Made by a program: the position numbers and the translations under genes. Below, in pieces: positions 35,740-43,750 of a stretch of DNA of 64,000 nt. The DNA is from Candidatus Viridilinea mediisalina (GTDB lineage: Bacteria > Chloroflexota > Chloroflexia > Chloroflexales > Chloroflexaceae), in the NCBI RefSeq assembly GCF_002532535.1, contig NZ_NQWI01000010.1:1-64000 (forward strand), written 5' to 3'. Each line of letters opens with the position of its first letter. Positions within the stretch are counted from its first letter, which is position 1. The notes beneath the pieces were generated by a model. The model was not told the DNA's origin and searched no databases. It saw only the letters and a program-made list of their open reading frames with translations.

Positions 35740-36975
35740 ATGGATGAACTTCAGCGTGCGCGTCAGTTGCGCCAAATGCAAAACTTTGCTACCGGCTTGC
35801 TGGTGGCTATGGCCATAACCTTTGTGGTTACTTCCTATTTCCGCGATGTTGCCCCCTGGATTGGGTTTGTGCGGGCCTTTGCTGAGGCCGCAATGATTGG
35901 TGCGATTGCCGATTGGTTCGCTGTGACCGCCCTCTTCCGGCATCCTTTTGGTATCCCGATTCCCCATACTGCGATTGTGCCGCGCCGTAAAGACCCGATT
36001 GCTGAGAGCTTTGGGCGTTTTATTGAGCGCAATTTCCTTGATCCCGATCGGATTGTGCAGCGTTTGCGTAACCAGGATGTTGCGGGCCGCGTGGCACGCT
36101 GGATGCGCCACCCGGAACGGAGCGCCCAGGTGGCTGATCTCGCCGCTGAGAGCCTTGTGGGCTTGCTGCGGGTTGCCAATGATGATGAGGTGGGAGCCTT
36201 GCTTCAGCGTACGCTCAACGATCGCGTTCATGCTATTCCTGCCACCCCTATGATTGCACGCCTGCTCGGCATGGTGGTGGTTGAACAACGCCAGCGTGAT
36301 GTGCTGCTCCAGTTGGCGCGGGTTGGTACCGATTGGATTGAGGATAATCAGGAGATCATTCGTAAACGCATTGCTGGCGAGTTGCCCGCGTGGATGCCGC
36401 GCATTGTTGACCAGAAGATCTATGAGCGTCTGCTTGATGGTGTGCGTAAACTGCTTGCGGAGTTGAGTGAAAATCCTGATCATCCCCTCTATGCCCAGTT
36501 TACCCAAACGCTTGAACGCTGGATCGTCAATCTGCAATATGATCCCGAGGTGCGTAACCGTGGCGAAGCGCTGAAAGAGGAGTTGTTGAACCATCCGATT
36601 CTGCGCGATATGGCGGGTAATCTGTGGCAAGACATGAAGACGGGGCTGCTCCAGCAGAGTAGTACACCCAATTCGCCCCTGCGCATCTCGATTGCACGCG
36701 GTTTGGCCCACCTCGGTGATGTACTCGAAAGTGATCCCGATTGGCGCGAACGGGTTGATGGCTGGACCGAAGACCTCACCCGCTATATCGTGGGGCGCTA
36801 TGGCCGCGTTGCTGGCGATTTTGTGACCCAGACGATACGCGATTGGGAGACGGCTGAGGTGACACGCAAGATTGAACTTCAGTTTGGACGTGATCTTCAG
36901 TTTATTCGGATCAATGGTACGGTTGTTGCGGGCTTGGTGGGGTTGTTGATTCATATTATTTCAATGTTTTTTTGA
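35740..36975 (+). CDS. DUF445 membrane-anchored protein
   Basis: 411 residues. N-terminal hydrophobic segments (TGLLVAMAITFVVTSYF; FAEAAMIGAIADWFAVTALF) precede the family motif FGIPIPHTAIVPRRKDPIAE, then long helices (about 100-390) and a final hydrophobic anchor GTVVAGLVGLLIHIISMFF. This is the DUF445/YjiN family, of unknown function, found in membrane and sporulation settings. ATG 35740 gives the usual N-terminus; the frame is open for 17 more codons. The next gene starts 9 bases after its stop, so they form an operon. Confidence 0.85.
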   Translation: MDELQRARQLRQMQNFATGLLVAMAITFVVTSYFRDVAPWIGFVRAFAEAAMIGAIADWFAVTALFRHPFGIPIPHTAIVPRRKDPIAESFGRFIERNFLDPDRIVQRLRNQDVAGRVARWMRHPERSAQVADLAAESLVGLLRVANDDEVGALLQRTLNDRVHAIPATPMIARLLGMVVVEQRQRDVLLQLARVGTDWIEDNQEIIRKRIAGELPAWMPRIVDQKIYERLLDGVRKLLAELSENPDHPLYAQFTQTLERWIVNLQYDPEVRNRGEALKEELLNHPILRDMAGNLWQDMKTGLLQQSSTPNSPLRISIARGLAHLGDVLESDPDWRERVDGWTEDLTRYIVGRYGRVAGDFVTQTIRDWETAEVTRKIELQFGRDLQFIRINGTVVAGLVGLLIHIISMFF

Positions 36976-36984
36976 GGAGTTTCT

Positions 36985-38394
36985 ATGCATCCAGAGGATT
37001 TTCGGCGTGCGGCCCATGAATTGGTAGATTGGATTGCTGCCTACCGTGAGCGTACCCCTTCGCTGCCGGTCTGGTCACGGGTGGAGCCGGGTAGTGTGCG
37101 GGCACAATTGCCCGCTGAACCGCCGGAGCAGCCAGAGCCCTTTGCCGCCATTGTGGCTGATCTTGAGCGCATCATGATGCCCGCCCTCTCCCATTGGCAG
37201 CATCCGCGCTTCTTTGGCTATTTTCCGGCCAATGCGAACTTGGCATCGGTGTTGGGTGAGTTGGCGAGTGCTGGCCTGGGGCAGTTGGGCCTCAATTGGC
37301 AGGCTAGTCCGGCTTTGACCGAACTGGAAGAGCAGATGTGCCTCTGGATGCGCCACTTGCTTGGCCTCTCCGCCAATTGGCACGGCGTCATCCAGGATAC
37401 GGCGAGTAGCGCCACGCTGGTGGCGCTGATCTGTGCCCGTGAACGGCTGACCAGCTATGCTGCCAGCCGTGGCGGCCTTCAGGCTGAAGAGTTACCCCTT
37501 ACGGTCTACTGCTCCGGCCAGAGCCACAGTTCTGTGGAGAAGGCTGCACTCTTGGCGGGCTTTGGACGGGCCAATCTGCGCCCAATTGAGACCGATGAAA
37601 CCTATGCCCTACGCCCCGACCTGCTTGCTGAGGCTCTAGCCAACGATCTCGCCAAGGGCTACCGCCCCTGTGCCGTGGTTGCGACCATCGGCACCACGGT
37701 GAGTACGGCGCTAGACCCATTGGCAGAGATTGCGGCTCTGTGCCGCCAGCATGGCCTCTGGCTCCATGTTGATGCGGCTATGGCCGGCTCGGCCATGATT
37801 CTGCCCGAATGTCGTTGGATGTGGGAAGGCATCGAGCAGGCTGATAGCCTGGTGCTCAATCCGCACAAGTGGCTCGGCGTGGTTTTTGACTGCTCACTCT
37901 ACTATGTGCGCGATCCGCAACACCTTGTGCGGGTTATGTCTACCAATCCGAGCTATCTCCAGACCAGCGCCGATGGCACGGTGACCAACTATCGTGATTG
38001 GGGTATTCCTCTGGGGCGGCGCATGCGTGCGCTGAAGCTCTGGTTTATGTTGCGGCTAGAGGGGGCAGAAGCGCTCCGCACACGCTTACGGCGCGACCTC
38101 GCCCTTGCCCAGTGGCTGGCTGCACAGGTGGATGCCACCCCCAACTGGGTACGGCTCAACCCGGTGCATCTGCAGACCGTCTGTATCCGCCATGAACCCC
38201 CTGGTTTGGAGGGCGAGGAACTGGATCGGCACACGCTCGCATGGATCGGACAGATCAACAACTCAGGTGTTGCGCTGCTCACCCCAGCGGTGCTTGATGG
38301 GCGCTGGATGTGTCGGGTGAGCCTCGGTGCCGAAACGACCAGCCAAGAGGATGTGGCCCACCTGTGGGCCACCTTGCGCCAAATTGAGGCTTGA
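36985..38394 (+). CDS. Group II PLP-dependent aromatic amino acid decarboxylase
   Basis: 469 residues, fold type I. Visible are HPRFFGYFPAN, the SGQSHSSVEKAALLAG region that contacts PLP, the Asp in LHVDAAMAGSA, the Schiff-base Lys295 in LNPHKWLGV and FDCSLYYVRD. The arrangement and length match aromatic-L-amino-acid (tyrosine/tryptophan) decarboxylases, so the product is probably an arylethylamine such as tyramine or tryptamine. GAGGAG before ATG 36985 supports the start. It is downstream partner of DUF445, a pairing whose logic is unclear. Confidence 0.9.
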   Translation: MHPEDFRRAAHELVDWIAAYRERTPSLPVWSRVEPGSVRAQLPAEPPEQPEPFAAIVADLERIMMPALSHWQHPRFFGYFPANANLASVLGELASAGLGQLGLNWQASPALTELEEQMCLWMRHLLGLSANWHGVIQDTASSATLVALICARERLTSYAASRGGLQAEELPLTVYCSGQSHSSVEKAALLAGFGRANLRPIETDETYALRPDLLAEALANDLAKGYRPCAVVATIGTTVSTALDPLAEIAALCRQHGLWLHVDAAMAGSAMILPECRWMWEGIEQADSLVLNPHKWLGVVFDCSLYYVRDPQHLVRVMSTNPSYLQTSADGTVTNYRDWGIPLGRRMRALKLWFMLRLEGAEALRTRLRRDLALAQWLAAQVDATPNWVRLNPVHLQTVCIRHEPPGLEGEELDRHTLAWIGQINNSGVALLTPAVLDGRWMCRVSLGAETTSQEDVAHLWATLRQIEA

Positions 38395-38449
38395 CAAACA
38401 CTCCTTCACACGCTAATTATGTCGAAGGTTCAACAATTTGTTGCGACGC

Positions 38450-38690
38450 TCCTTCGTTAGGCGCGGCGCGCTCACGAACACAGGTCATTGCTCCGAACCG
38501 TCGAGAGACGCTAAGGGGTAGACGGCAATCCTCGGCTTAAGGGGTTTGCTAACATGACTGCGAAACTTCGCTACGTTGTGGGCGGGCTTAAGCTCAACCA
38601 GGGGGGAGGCGTGCGAGTTTCATGCTCAATTGCGCCCCTCTGGCTTGTGCCGAGGGGCGTTTTGGATTGGGAAGAAGGGACGGTAATGGA
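38450..38690 (+). ncRNA. Candidate structured RNA (possibly OMEGA/HEARO-type), not proven
   Basis: The 600-bp space before the broken mgtE holds no convincing gene but several stems: TTCGT/ACGAA at 38453-38478 enclosing a GCGC stem; CCGTC/GACGG at about 38498-38525; GCGAA/TTCGC near 38560-38571; a possible long-range GGCTTAA with TTAAGCT pairing (about 38534 and 38587); and CGCCCCTC/GAGGGGCG at 38632-38659. The dense pairing and strings such as CACAGGTCATTGCTCCGAA recall, from memory, RNAs that accompany IscB/IsrB genes (HEARO). No IscB-like protein follows: the ATG at 38685 leads to only about 30 codons. The rest (38691-38996) has a short open frame ending at 38992 that I do not recognise. 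Confidence 0.35.
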
Positions 38691-38996
38691 CGACGATCAA
38701 TCGGGTCATAGGCGCACTGCTGCGCTGACAATCTGCGTGTCGCGAGCCCTTACCGGCAGCACCCGCGCCAGCCCATAGGTGCTGGACACGAGACCCCAAC
38801 GGCAACCTGACCGCTACCTATAGCCAGGTGCAGCAGCGGACACGCCCCCACTTCCTGCGCGATGATGCGCCGCAGCAGGCATTGAAGCCCCGAACCATCA
38901 CTGATCGCCCGTTGGCCCACGTGGGCATGCTTGCCAAGCTTATGTCGGTTGTTACTTGCTTTATGCGGCCTCGCCGCCTGGAAACGGAGTAGTGCA

Positions 38997-39693
38997 ATGT
39001 GGACAGTAACCAACCCCCCGTTCGCCCGTCGCTCGCCCGAAGAGATCAAGAGCATTGCCAACAATATGGCCATGATTGAGCTTGCGAACGCCTTGAGTGC
39101 GCTCGATCCGCGGGCGCGCGTAGCAATCTTCCGCTTGCTTGAGAAGTCGAAGGCGCTTGACCGAGACGGGCCTTTTTGTCCGCGCTACCGCACCGGAGAT
39201 GGATGCGGCCCGCATGCTCAAGTTTAGCGGCTTACCTGCCATTCCAGTCGTAGATAGCGAAGAGCGTCTGGTTGGGGCGGTGACCTTTGATGATGCGCTT
39301 GATCTGATCGAGCGCGACACCTCCGAGACGATGTACCAGAAGGCTGGTGTGGGCGATGTTACGCGCAACCGCGATGAGATCTACAGCAAACGGCTCACGC
39401 AGGGGCCGATTTGGTACCCCGTGCGGGTACGGATCGTCTTCTTGTTCGTGACGCTGATGGGCGGCTTGGCCGTGGGTGGTCTGATCGATAGCTTTGAGGA
39501 GGTGTTGGCGGCAGTGCTGGCGGCGGCGGTCTTTATTCCGCTCGTGATGGATATGGGAGGCAACGTTGGCACGCAGTCTACGACCATCTTTGCCCGTGGC
39601 CTAGCCCTAGGCCATATCAACCTTCAACGCTTTCGCCAGCACCTCACGCGTGAAGTCTCGATTGGGCTCGTTGGGCAGGAAGCATGGCTTTAA
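38997..39693 (+). pseudogene. mgtE: Broken mgtE (magnesium transporter)
   Basis: The first part (MWTVTNPPFARRSPEEI..., to about 39160) matches the start of the MgtE N-domain with ALSALDPRARVAIFRLLEKSKALD. The reading then changes frame into FVRATAPEMDAARMLKFSGLPAIPVVDSEERL, the second CBS domain, followed by the first transmembrane helices (FLFVTLMGGLAVGGLID) and MGGNVGTQSTTIFARGLALG. Most of the N-domain and first CBS domain are missing at the junction, and the protein ends after about two helices where five are expected. Intact MgtE is near 450 residues. So at least an internal deletion with frameshift and a C-terminal truncation are present. The gene is very likely non-functional. Confidence 0.85.
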
Positions 39694-39704
39694 GACCAAC
39701 GTGA

Positions 39705-39838
39705 AGAGGTACCGAGGATTGAACCACAGAGGCACCGAGGACACAGAGGTTGGAACGAAGGGAGTGCCAACCATGCTACATTCCTTCCTCTCTGTGTTCT
39801 CTGTGCCTCTGTGGTTCAATTCTCTGCATCTCTACCTC
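39705..39838. repeat. Element C, inverted pair
   Basis: Forward arm with TTGAACCACAGAGGCACCGA at about 39718-39737 and reverse arm with CCTCTGTGGTTCAATTCTC at about 39806-39824. It sits at the truncated end of mgtE, between converging genes. Confidence 0.85.
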
Positions 39839-41509
39839 TCACCGCCCAAGCACCATGCTCACCTCAGCGTGCCCGGCGCGCTGGCTTCGGGCGCAGATGG
39901 TGAGCGATCCGCCCTGGGGGGCGTGTAGTGTCCATTCGAGGCGACGTAGGTTGTCGGTGGGGTAGTTGGCTCCCCAGAGGGCGCGTTTGTTGGCGCGACC
40001 TTCGAGTTGGCCAAGCTCTTGGCGTAGCTCGCCGGTGACGAGGCTGGCCTCGTTGGGCAGGGTGAGTTGCACTTCAATCGGGCGCACCACCTTGGCCGCT
40101 TGGGCCCGTTTGCTGCCGTAGGTGGGGAGGTAGCCACTGTTGGCAATCAGTACCCGGACACGGTAGAGATCGCCGCCGAGTGCGGTCACTTCCGGTTCGC
40201 GCACTTCGAGACGCGGGGTCATGAGCGCGTGGGCGATGACAAACTCGGTGTTGGGTTCCAGTGTTTTCAACAAGAACTTTTCGGGTGGATTGCCAAAGGT
40301 GCGCCGTTCGATCCAGCCTCCGATCTCGACTGGGCCGAGTTGCGGGTGTTCAAAGGGCCGCCAGTTCACAAAACCTTTGCCCTCCAAATGTTCATCGTTC
40401 CAGCGCAACAGCTTCAGGTCGTCCTCTTCGGGATGCTCGCGCAACCAAGCGATAAAATCGCGCTCCTTGATGCCCGCCTCGCCAATCATATCCCAGAGTT
40501 CAACGGTCCAGGCAAAGATCCCAAGTTGATGGTAGGCCCAATCGTCGAAGGCACCACTCATGATCTCGCGGGGGTGGTAGCGAAAGCCGTGGTAGACGGA
40601 GAGGTGGGGGTAGCCGGTGAGTTGCTTGCCGCGCTCGCCAATCTCCTTGTAGGTCCAGAGGTCTTCAATCGCCATCTGGTCATCGGCTTTATCGGCATAC
40701 GGGCGCAACAGCACGCCAGAGAAGGTGTGGTAGGCGATAGCACAGCTCACATTGAGGTGGCTAGTGAGAAACGCAATGACGGCGCGCACCTCTGGCTCGG
40801 AGCCGGGGTAGGGGCCGGCCCCACGCTGTTCGCCTTCGGGCTGCCAGACGTAGGGGTAGTTGCGGTTAAAATCGAGACCCTGTGCGGGGGGGGCAATTTT
40901 GACCTGCTGGCCATCATAGTTGCGGATCAGCCCCTCTTTGTAGACGCGGTAATAGGTGCCGCCCACCTCATCAGGGCCACGGCGGCGCATCAGGCGCGGA
41001 TCATGCTCGCTCACCTTCCAGCCGCCATCGGGATCAGGCACGCGCATCTCCACGATCAGGCCATCACCATCAATATCAGCGGGATAGAGGCCATCGCGCT
41101 CGTCGGTATAGGGGTAGCGCCGCGTTCCAGAGCGCACATAGACCGGCGACGTGAGTGCCTGTTCCATGCCATCAGGATTGAGGCAGGGCACAATATACAA
41201 GGCCCGCTGATCGAGCAACTGGGTGGCACGGGGATCATGGCCATAGCGTTGCAGAATGGTCTGAATGGCATGCAACGCCCCCATACAGCCAGTCACTTCT
41301 GTCGCATGGAGATTAGCATCGAGCCAAAAGGCGGGCTTGGTCGTATCGGCACCAGTGGCCTGATTGGTCAGGGTAGCGCACCAGATAGGACGACCCTCGT
41401 GGCTCTGGCCAAGGGACTGGAGCGTACAGAGTTGCGGATAGGCAGCGGCAAAGGCGTGCAGCGCCGCCTCAACCTCGTGGGGGCGCAGGTAGCTGGTAAA
41501 GTCGAGCAT
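39839..41509 (-). CDS. M14-family zinc carboxypeptidase
   Basis: 556 residues without a signal peptide. Metal ligands are in NLHATEVTG (His68, Glu71) and a later His in AIAYHTFSGVL; substrate-binding strings are NPDGME and FNRNYPYVW; the catalytic Glu is probably in FAWTVELWD. After residue 400 a beta-rich domain (FGNPPEKFLLKTLEPNTEFV...) follows. It hydrolyses C-terminal residues from peptides; specificity cannot be told. ATG 41509 is preferred because codons upstream in the same frame run into a family F hairpin. Confidence 0.85.
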   Translation of the reverse strand: MLDFTSYLRPHEVEAALHAFAAAYPQLCTLQSLGQSHEGRPIWCATLTNQATGADTTKPAFWLDANLHATEVTGCMGALHAIQTILQRYGHDPRATQLLDQRALYIVPCLNPDGMEQALTSPVYVRSGTRRYPYTDERDGLYPADIDGDGLIVEMRVPDPDGGWKVSEHDPRLMRRRGPDEVGGTYYRVYKEGLIRNYDGQQVKIAPPAQGLDFNRNYPYVWQPEGEQRGAGPYPGSEPEVRAVIAFLTSHLNVSCAIAYHTFSGVLLRPYADKADDQMAIEDLWTYKEIGERGKQLTGYPHLSVYHGFRYHPREIMSGAFDDWAYHQLGIFAWTVELWDMIGEAGIKERDFIAWLREHPEEDDLKLLRWNDEHLEGKGFVNWRPFEHPQLGPVEIGGWIERRTFGNPPEKFLLKTLEPNTEFVIAHALMTPRLEVREPEVTALGGDLYRVRVLIANSGYLPTYGSKRAQAAKVVRPIEVQLTLPNEASLVTGELRQELGQLEGRANKRALWGANYPTDNLRRLEWTLHAPQGGSLTICARSQRAGHAEVSMVLGR

Positions 41510-41570
41510 GGTAATCCTAATGATACAGATCGGTGGGGGATCGGGTGCAGCGAAGCCGCGCCCGAAGAAC

Positions 41571-41617
41571 GTTGTTCGTTCGTGTTGGCGGCTGCGCCGC
41601 CAACACGAACGAACAAC
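41571..41617. repeat. Family F perfect hairpin, copy 3
   Basis: 22-bp perfect arms and a TGC loop; centre GGCGGC-TGC-GCCGCC; outer arm GTTGTTCGTTCGTGTT. It is followed by ACGTAGGTTTGG, and lies between the M14 and GT2 genes. Confidence 0.92.
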
Positions 41618-41646
41618 GTAGGTTTGGAGCAAGCTAAGAAACCCTA

Positions 41647-42567
41647 TTATAAACCTGAAAACTCTTGCAGATCAATCGGCCCAAAGCTGCCGCGCCAGAA
41701 ATCGCGCCATGCCAAGCGCATGCCTAACCGCCCGCTGCGGGTCCGCCACTTGGGGCGAAGCGTAAGGCTGGCATAGGTACGCAGGTCTTGCAGAATGAGC
41801 GCATGCAACCAGGTGCGCCAGGGTGCGCCGGTGGCGCGCAAAAAGAGCAGGCGGTTGCGCGTCATGTAGTAGGCCAGATACTCTTTATCGAAGCGTGCAT
41901 TGAGCGGGATTTTATGCCAGACGCGCGCTTGGGGCACGAAGCGGATGTGCAACCCAGCGCGGGCGACGCGCACACACCATTCACTCTCTTCAAAATACAT
42001 AAAGAAGCGCTCATCCAGCAGCCCCACCCGTTCGAGGGCGTTACGGCGCATCAGCAGAGCACAGCCGGTCACAAAATCCACCGTGCGGGACCGCGCATAC
42101 TGCCCCGTGTCCTCCTCCTCGCCCGCCATGCTGCAGATGCCACGCAGCCAATCAATCTGCCCGCCTGCCGACCAGATGCGCGTCGGGGCATCGTAGTAGT
42201 AGATCATTGGCCCCAACGCCCCCACCTGTGGATCGGACTCAGCGGCGTCCACGAGCAGGCTCAGGAAATCGGGGGCCACTTCGGTATCGTTGTTGAGCAG
42301 CAGCGCATAGGCATAGTCCTGGGCCAAGGCATAACGCAGGCCCACATTGTTACCCGCTGCAAAGCCCAGATTCGCGCCATGTTCGATTACCTGCACCTCT
42401 GGAAAGGCAGCCCGCACCTTGGCCGGTGTGTCGTCTTGTGAGGCATTATCGAGAACAATCACATCGGCCTGGGGGTAGTCGAGTTGGCGCAATGAAGCAA
42501 GGCATGCCAGCGTATCGCTGCTGCCGTTATAGCAGAGAACCAGAATGGCTACGCGAGGTCGATTCAT
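41647..42567 (-). CDS. GT2 family glycosyltransferase (rhamnosyltransferase-like)
   Basis: 306 residues. GT-A fold motifs are VAILVLCYNGSSDTLACLASL at the N-terminus (given in part), VLDNASQDDT, GANLGFAAGNNVG, the metal-binding LLLNNDTEV, VTGCALLMRR, DERFFMYFEESEW and VWHK. This matches the WbbL/rhamnosyltransferase-like group that extends surface polysaccharides from nucleotide sugars. The start ATG 42567 gives the standard N-terminus; the frame is open far upstream through element D and the Uma2 gene in another frame, which is not meaningful. Only a weak ribosome site is seen. Confidence 0.85.
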   Translation of the reverse strand: MNRPRVAILVLCYNGSSDTLACLASLRQLDYPQADVIVLDNASQDDTPAKVRAAFPEVQVIEHGANLGFAAGNNVGLRYALAQDYAYALLLNNDTEVAPDFLSLLVDAAESDPQVGALGPMIYYYDAPTRIWSAGGQIDWLRGICSMAGEEEDTGQYARSRTVDFVTGCALLMRRNALERVGLLDERFFMYFEESEWCVRVARAGLHIRFVPQARVWHKIPLNARFDKEYLAYYMTRNRLLFLRATGAPWRTWLHALILQDLRTYASLTLRPKWRTRSGRLGMRLAWRDFWRGSFGPIDLQEFSGL

Positions 42568-42612
42568 GGTGGTGGTGTTTTTTCTTAAGCCTCTCGGCGA
42601 GAGTGCGGGATC

Positions 42613-42640
42613 GGTGGCTGAGCCTGTCGAAGCCACCGCG
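42613..42640. repeat. Element D, single unit
   Basis: GGTGGCTGAGCCTGTCGAAG and the following CCACC between the GT2 and Uma2 genes; the ends GGTGGC and GCCACC pair. Confidence 0.8.
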
Positions 42641-42679
42641 AGGCAGCCTACGAACCCAAGGATTCTGCTCCCCAACGGA

Positions 42680-43570
42680 CTACGCCCCACGTAGGCGGCG
42701 CAATTCGGCCCGCAACGCTTCGAGTTCAGCCTCGGCCTCGGCTCGCGCTTGTGCTTCGTAGGTAGCGCGTGTTTCAGCGGTAGCGGCGCGTGTTTCAGCG
42801 GTAGCGGCGCGTGTTTCAGCGGTGGCGGCGCGCACTTCGGCAGCATCGGCGCGCATGATGGCCGCTTCGGCTGCTTGGACAACCGCAAGGTAGTCGCCCA
42901 ACTCGTTGCCCTGTTGGTCAAAACAGACGACATGATCGTCGCGCACGCCCAGCCAGAGTTGGGCAACGTCAAGCCAGAGCCGCCCATTGGCATCACACGC
43001 CTGCATGTGGTAGCGATCACCAACGAGGGTATAGCCGATGAGACGGAGTTGGCGCGGTTTTTTGCGTGGTATGGCATCCACAATTACATACTGGGCAACC
43101 CCGACGAGCGCGTAGTGTTCCACTTTGATCGCAAGATCATTGTTGCGTGTATCTGGTGAGGTGATCTCAATGATCAAGGCTGGACGATGCCCCTCCGCAG
43201 TGACATCAAAGGTACTCCAGTCTTGGCGCGTCGTTGGCCCAGGAATGACCATCACATCAGGGCCGTGGGCGCGGAGTTCGGCATGATCCCAAGCGACCCG
43301 TACATCGCTGAGCACAATGGCTGACCCATGTGGCTCCAGGTGGGCGCGGAGGACTTGGGTCAGGTACATGCGGTCGGTTTCGTGGCGGTCACTATGCACG
43401 ATGAAGTCTCCCACTTCGGGGTGCAAGACATCCTCAAGGGTTAAGGGCACACGTTCCAACTCCGCGTCATCGGGCGCACCAGGCCGTCGCACGTAGCGCC
43501 AACCGTAGCGCCAAGGATCATGCTCGCTCGTGGCTGCTATTGGTTGCAGTTGGGTGTCGTATGTACTCAT
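42680..43570 (-). CDS. Uma2-family (DUF820) PD-(D/E)XK protein with coiled-coil tail
   Basis: 296 residues. The middle region has GPDVMVIPG and PALIIEITSPDTRNNDLAIKV, the Asp ... Glu-x-x core of the Uma2 restriction-endonuclease-like fold, followed by YALVGVAQYVIVDAI. From about residue 240 there is a helical tail, with three exact AATAETR heptads (a 21-bp DNA repeat, about 42761-42823) and then an Ala/Glu/Arg-rich coiled coil. Uma2 genes are multi-copy in Cyanobacteria and Chloroflexota and their role is unsettled. ATG 43570 is chosen because the 78 codons upstream in frame are element D sequence. Confidence 0.82.
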   Translation of the reverse strand: MSTYDTQLQPIAATSEHDPWRYGWRYVRRPGAPDDAELERVPLTLEDVLHPEVGDFIVHSDRHETDRMYLTQVLRAHLEPHGSAIVLSDVRVAWDHAELRAHGPDVMVIPGPTTRQDWSTFDVTAEGHRPALIIEITSPDTRNNDLAIKVEHYALVGVAQYVIVDAIPRKKPRQLRLIGYTLVGDRYHMQACDANGRLWLDVAQLWLGVRDDHVVCFDQQGNELGDYLAVVQAAEAAIMRADAAEVRAATAETRAATAETRAATAETRATYEAQARAEAEAELEALRAELRRLRGA

Positions 43571-43630
43571 ATGTTCTACTATACACGTCTTCGGGTGAGT
43601 TGTCAAGCCGCCGGGAGGCGGGATGGGCGG

Positions 43631-43750
43631 CGTCGCGCTGGCTTCGACAAGCTCAGCCACCGCGACGCTGGCTTCGACAAGCTCAGCCACCGCGACGCTG
43701 GCTTCGACAAGCTCAGCCGCCGCGACGCTGGCTGAGCCTGTCGAAGCCAC
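43631..43750. repeat. Element D, copy with three direct units and one inverted
   Basis: Three 30-bp units carrying CTGGCTTCGACAAGCTCAGC, then one in the opposite sense (CTGGCTGAGCCTGTCGAAGC). It overlaps the last codons of the glycosyltransferase gene at 43713 and separates it from the Uma2 gene. Confidence 0.9.

Noticed and set aside
38685-38778. IscB/IsrB-like protein after the structured RNA candidate
   Set aside because: The frame gives about 30 codons with no RuvC or HNH feature.
38788-38992. Tail of a transposase or RHS-like gene (RDPNGNLT string)
   Set aside because: The open frame is short and only a few residues look like YD repeats. Not enough to name it.
40067-41776. Long plus-strand frame opposite the M14 peptidase and GT2 genes
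   Set aside because: It runs across two real genes and a hairpin, with no domain or ribosome site. The peptidase on the other strand has full motifs.
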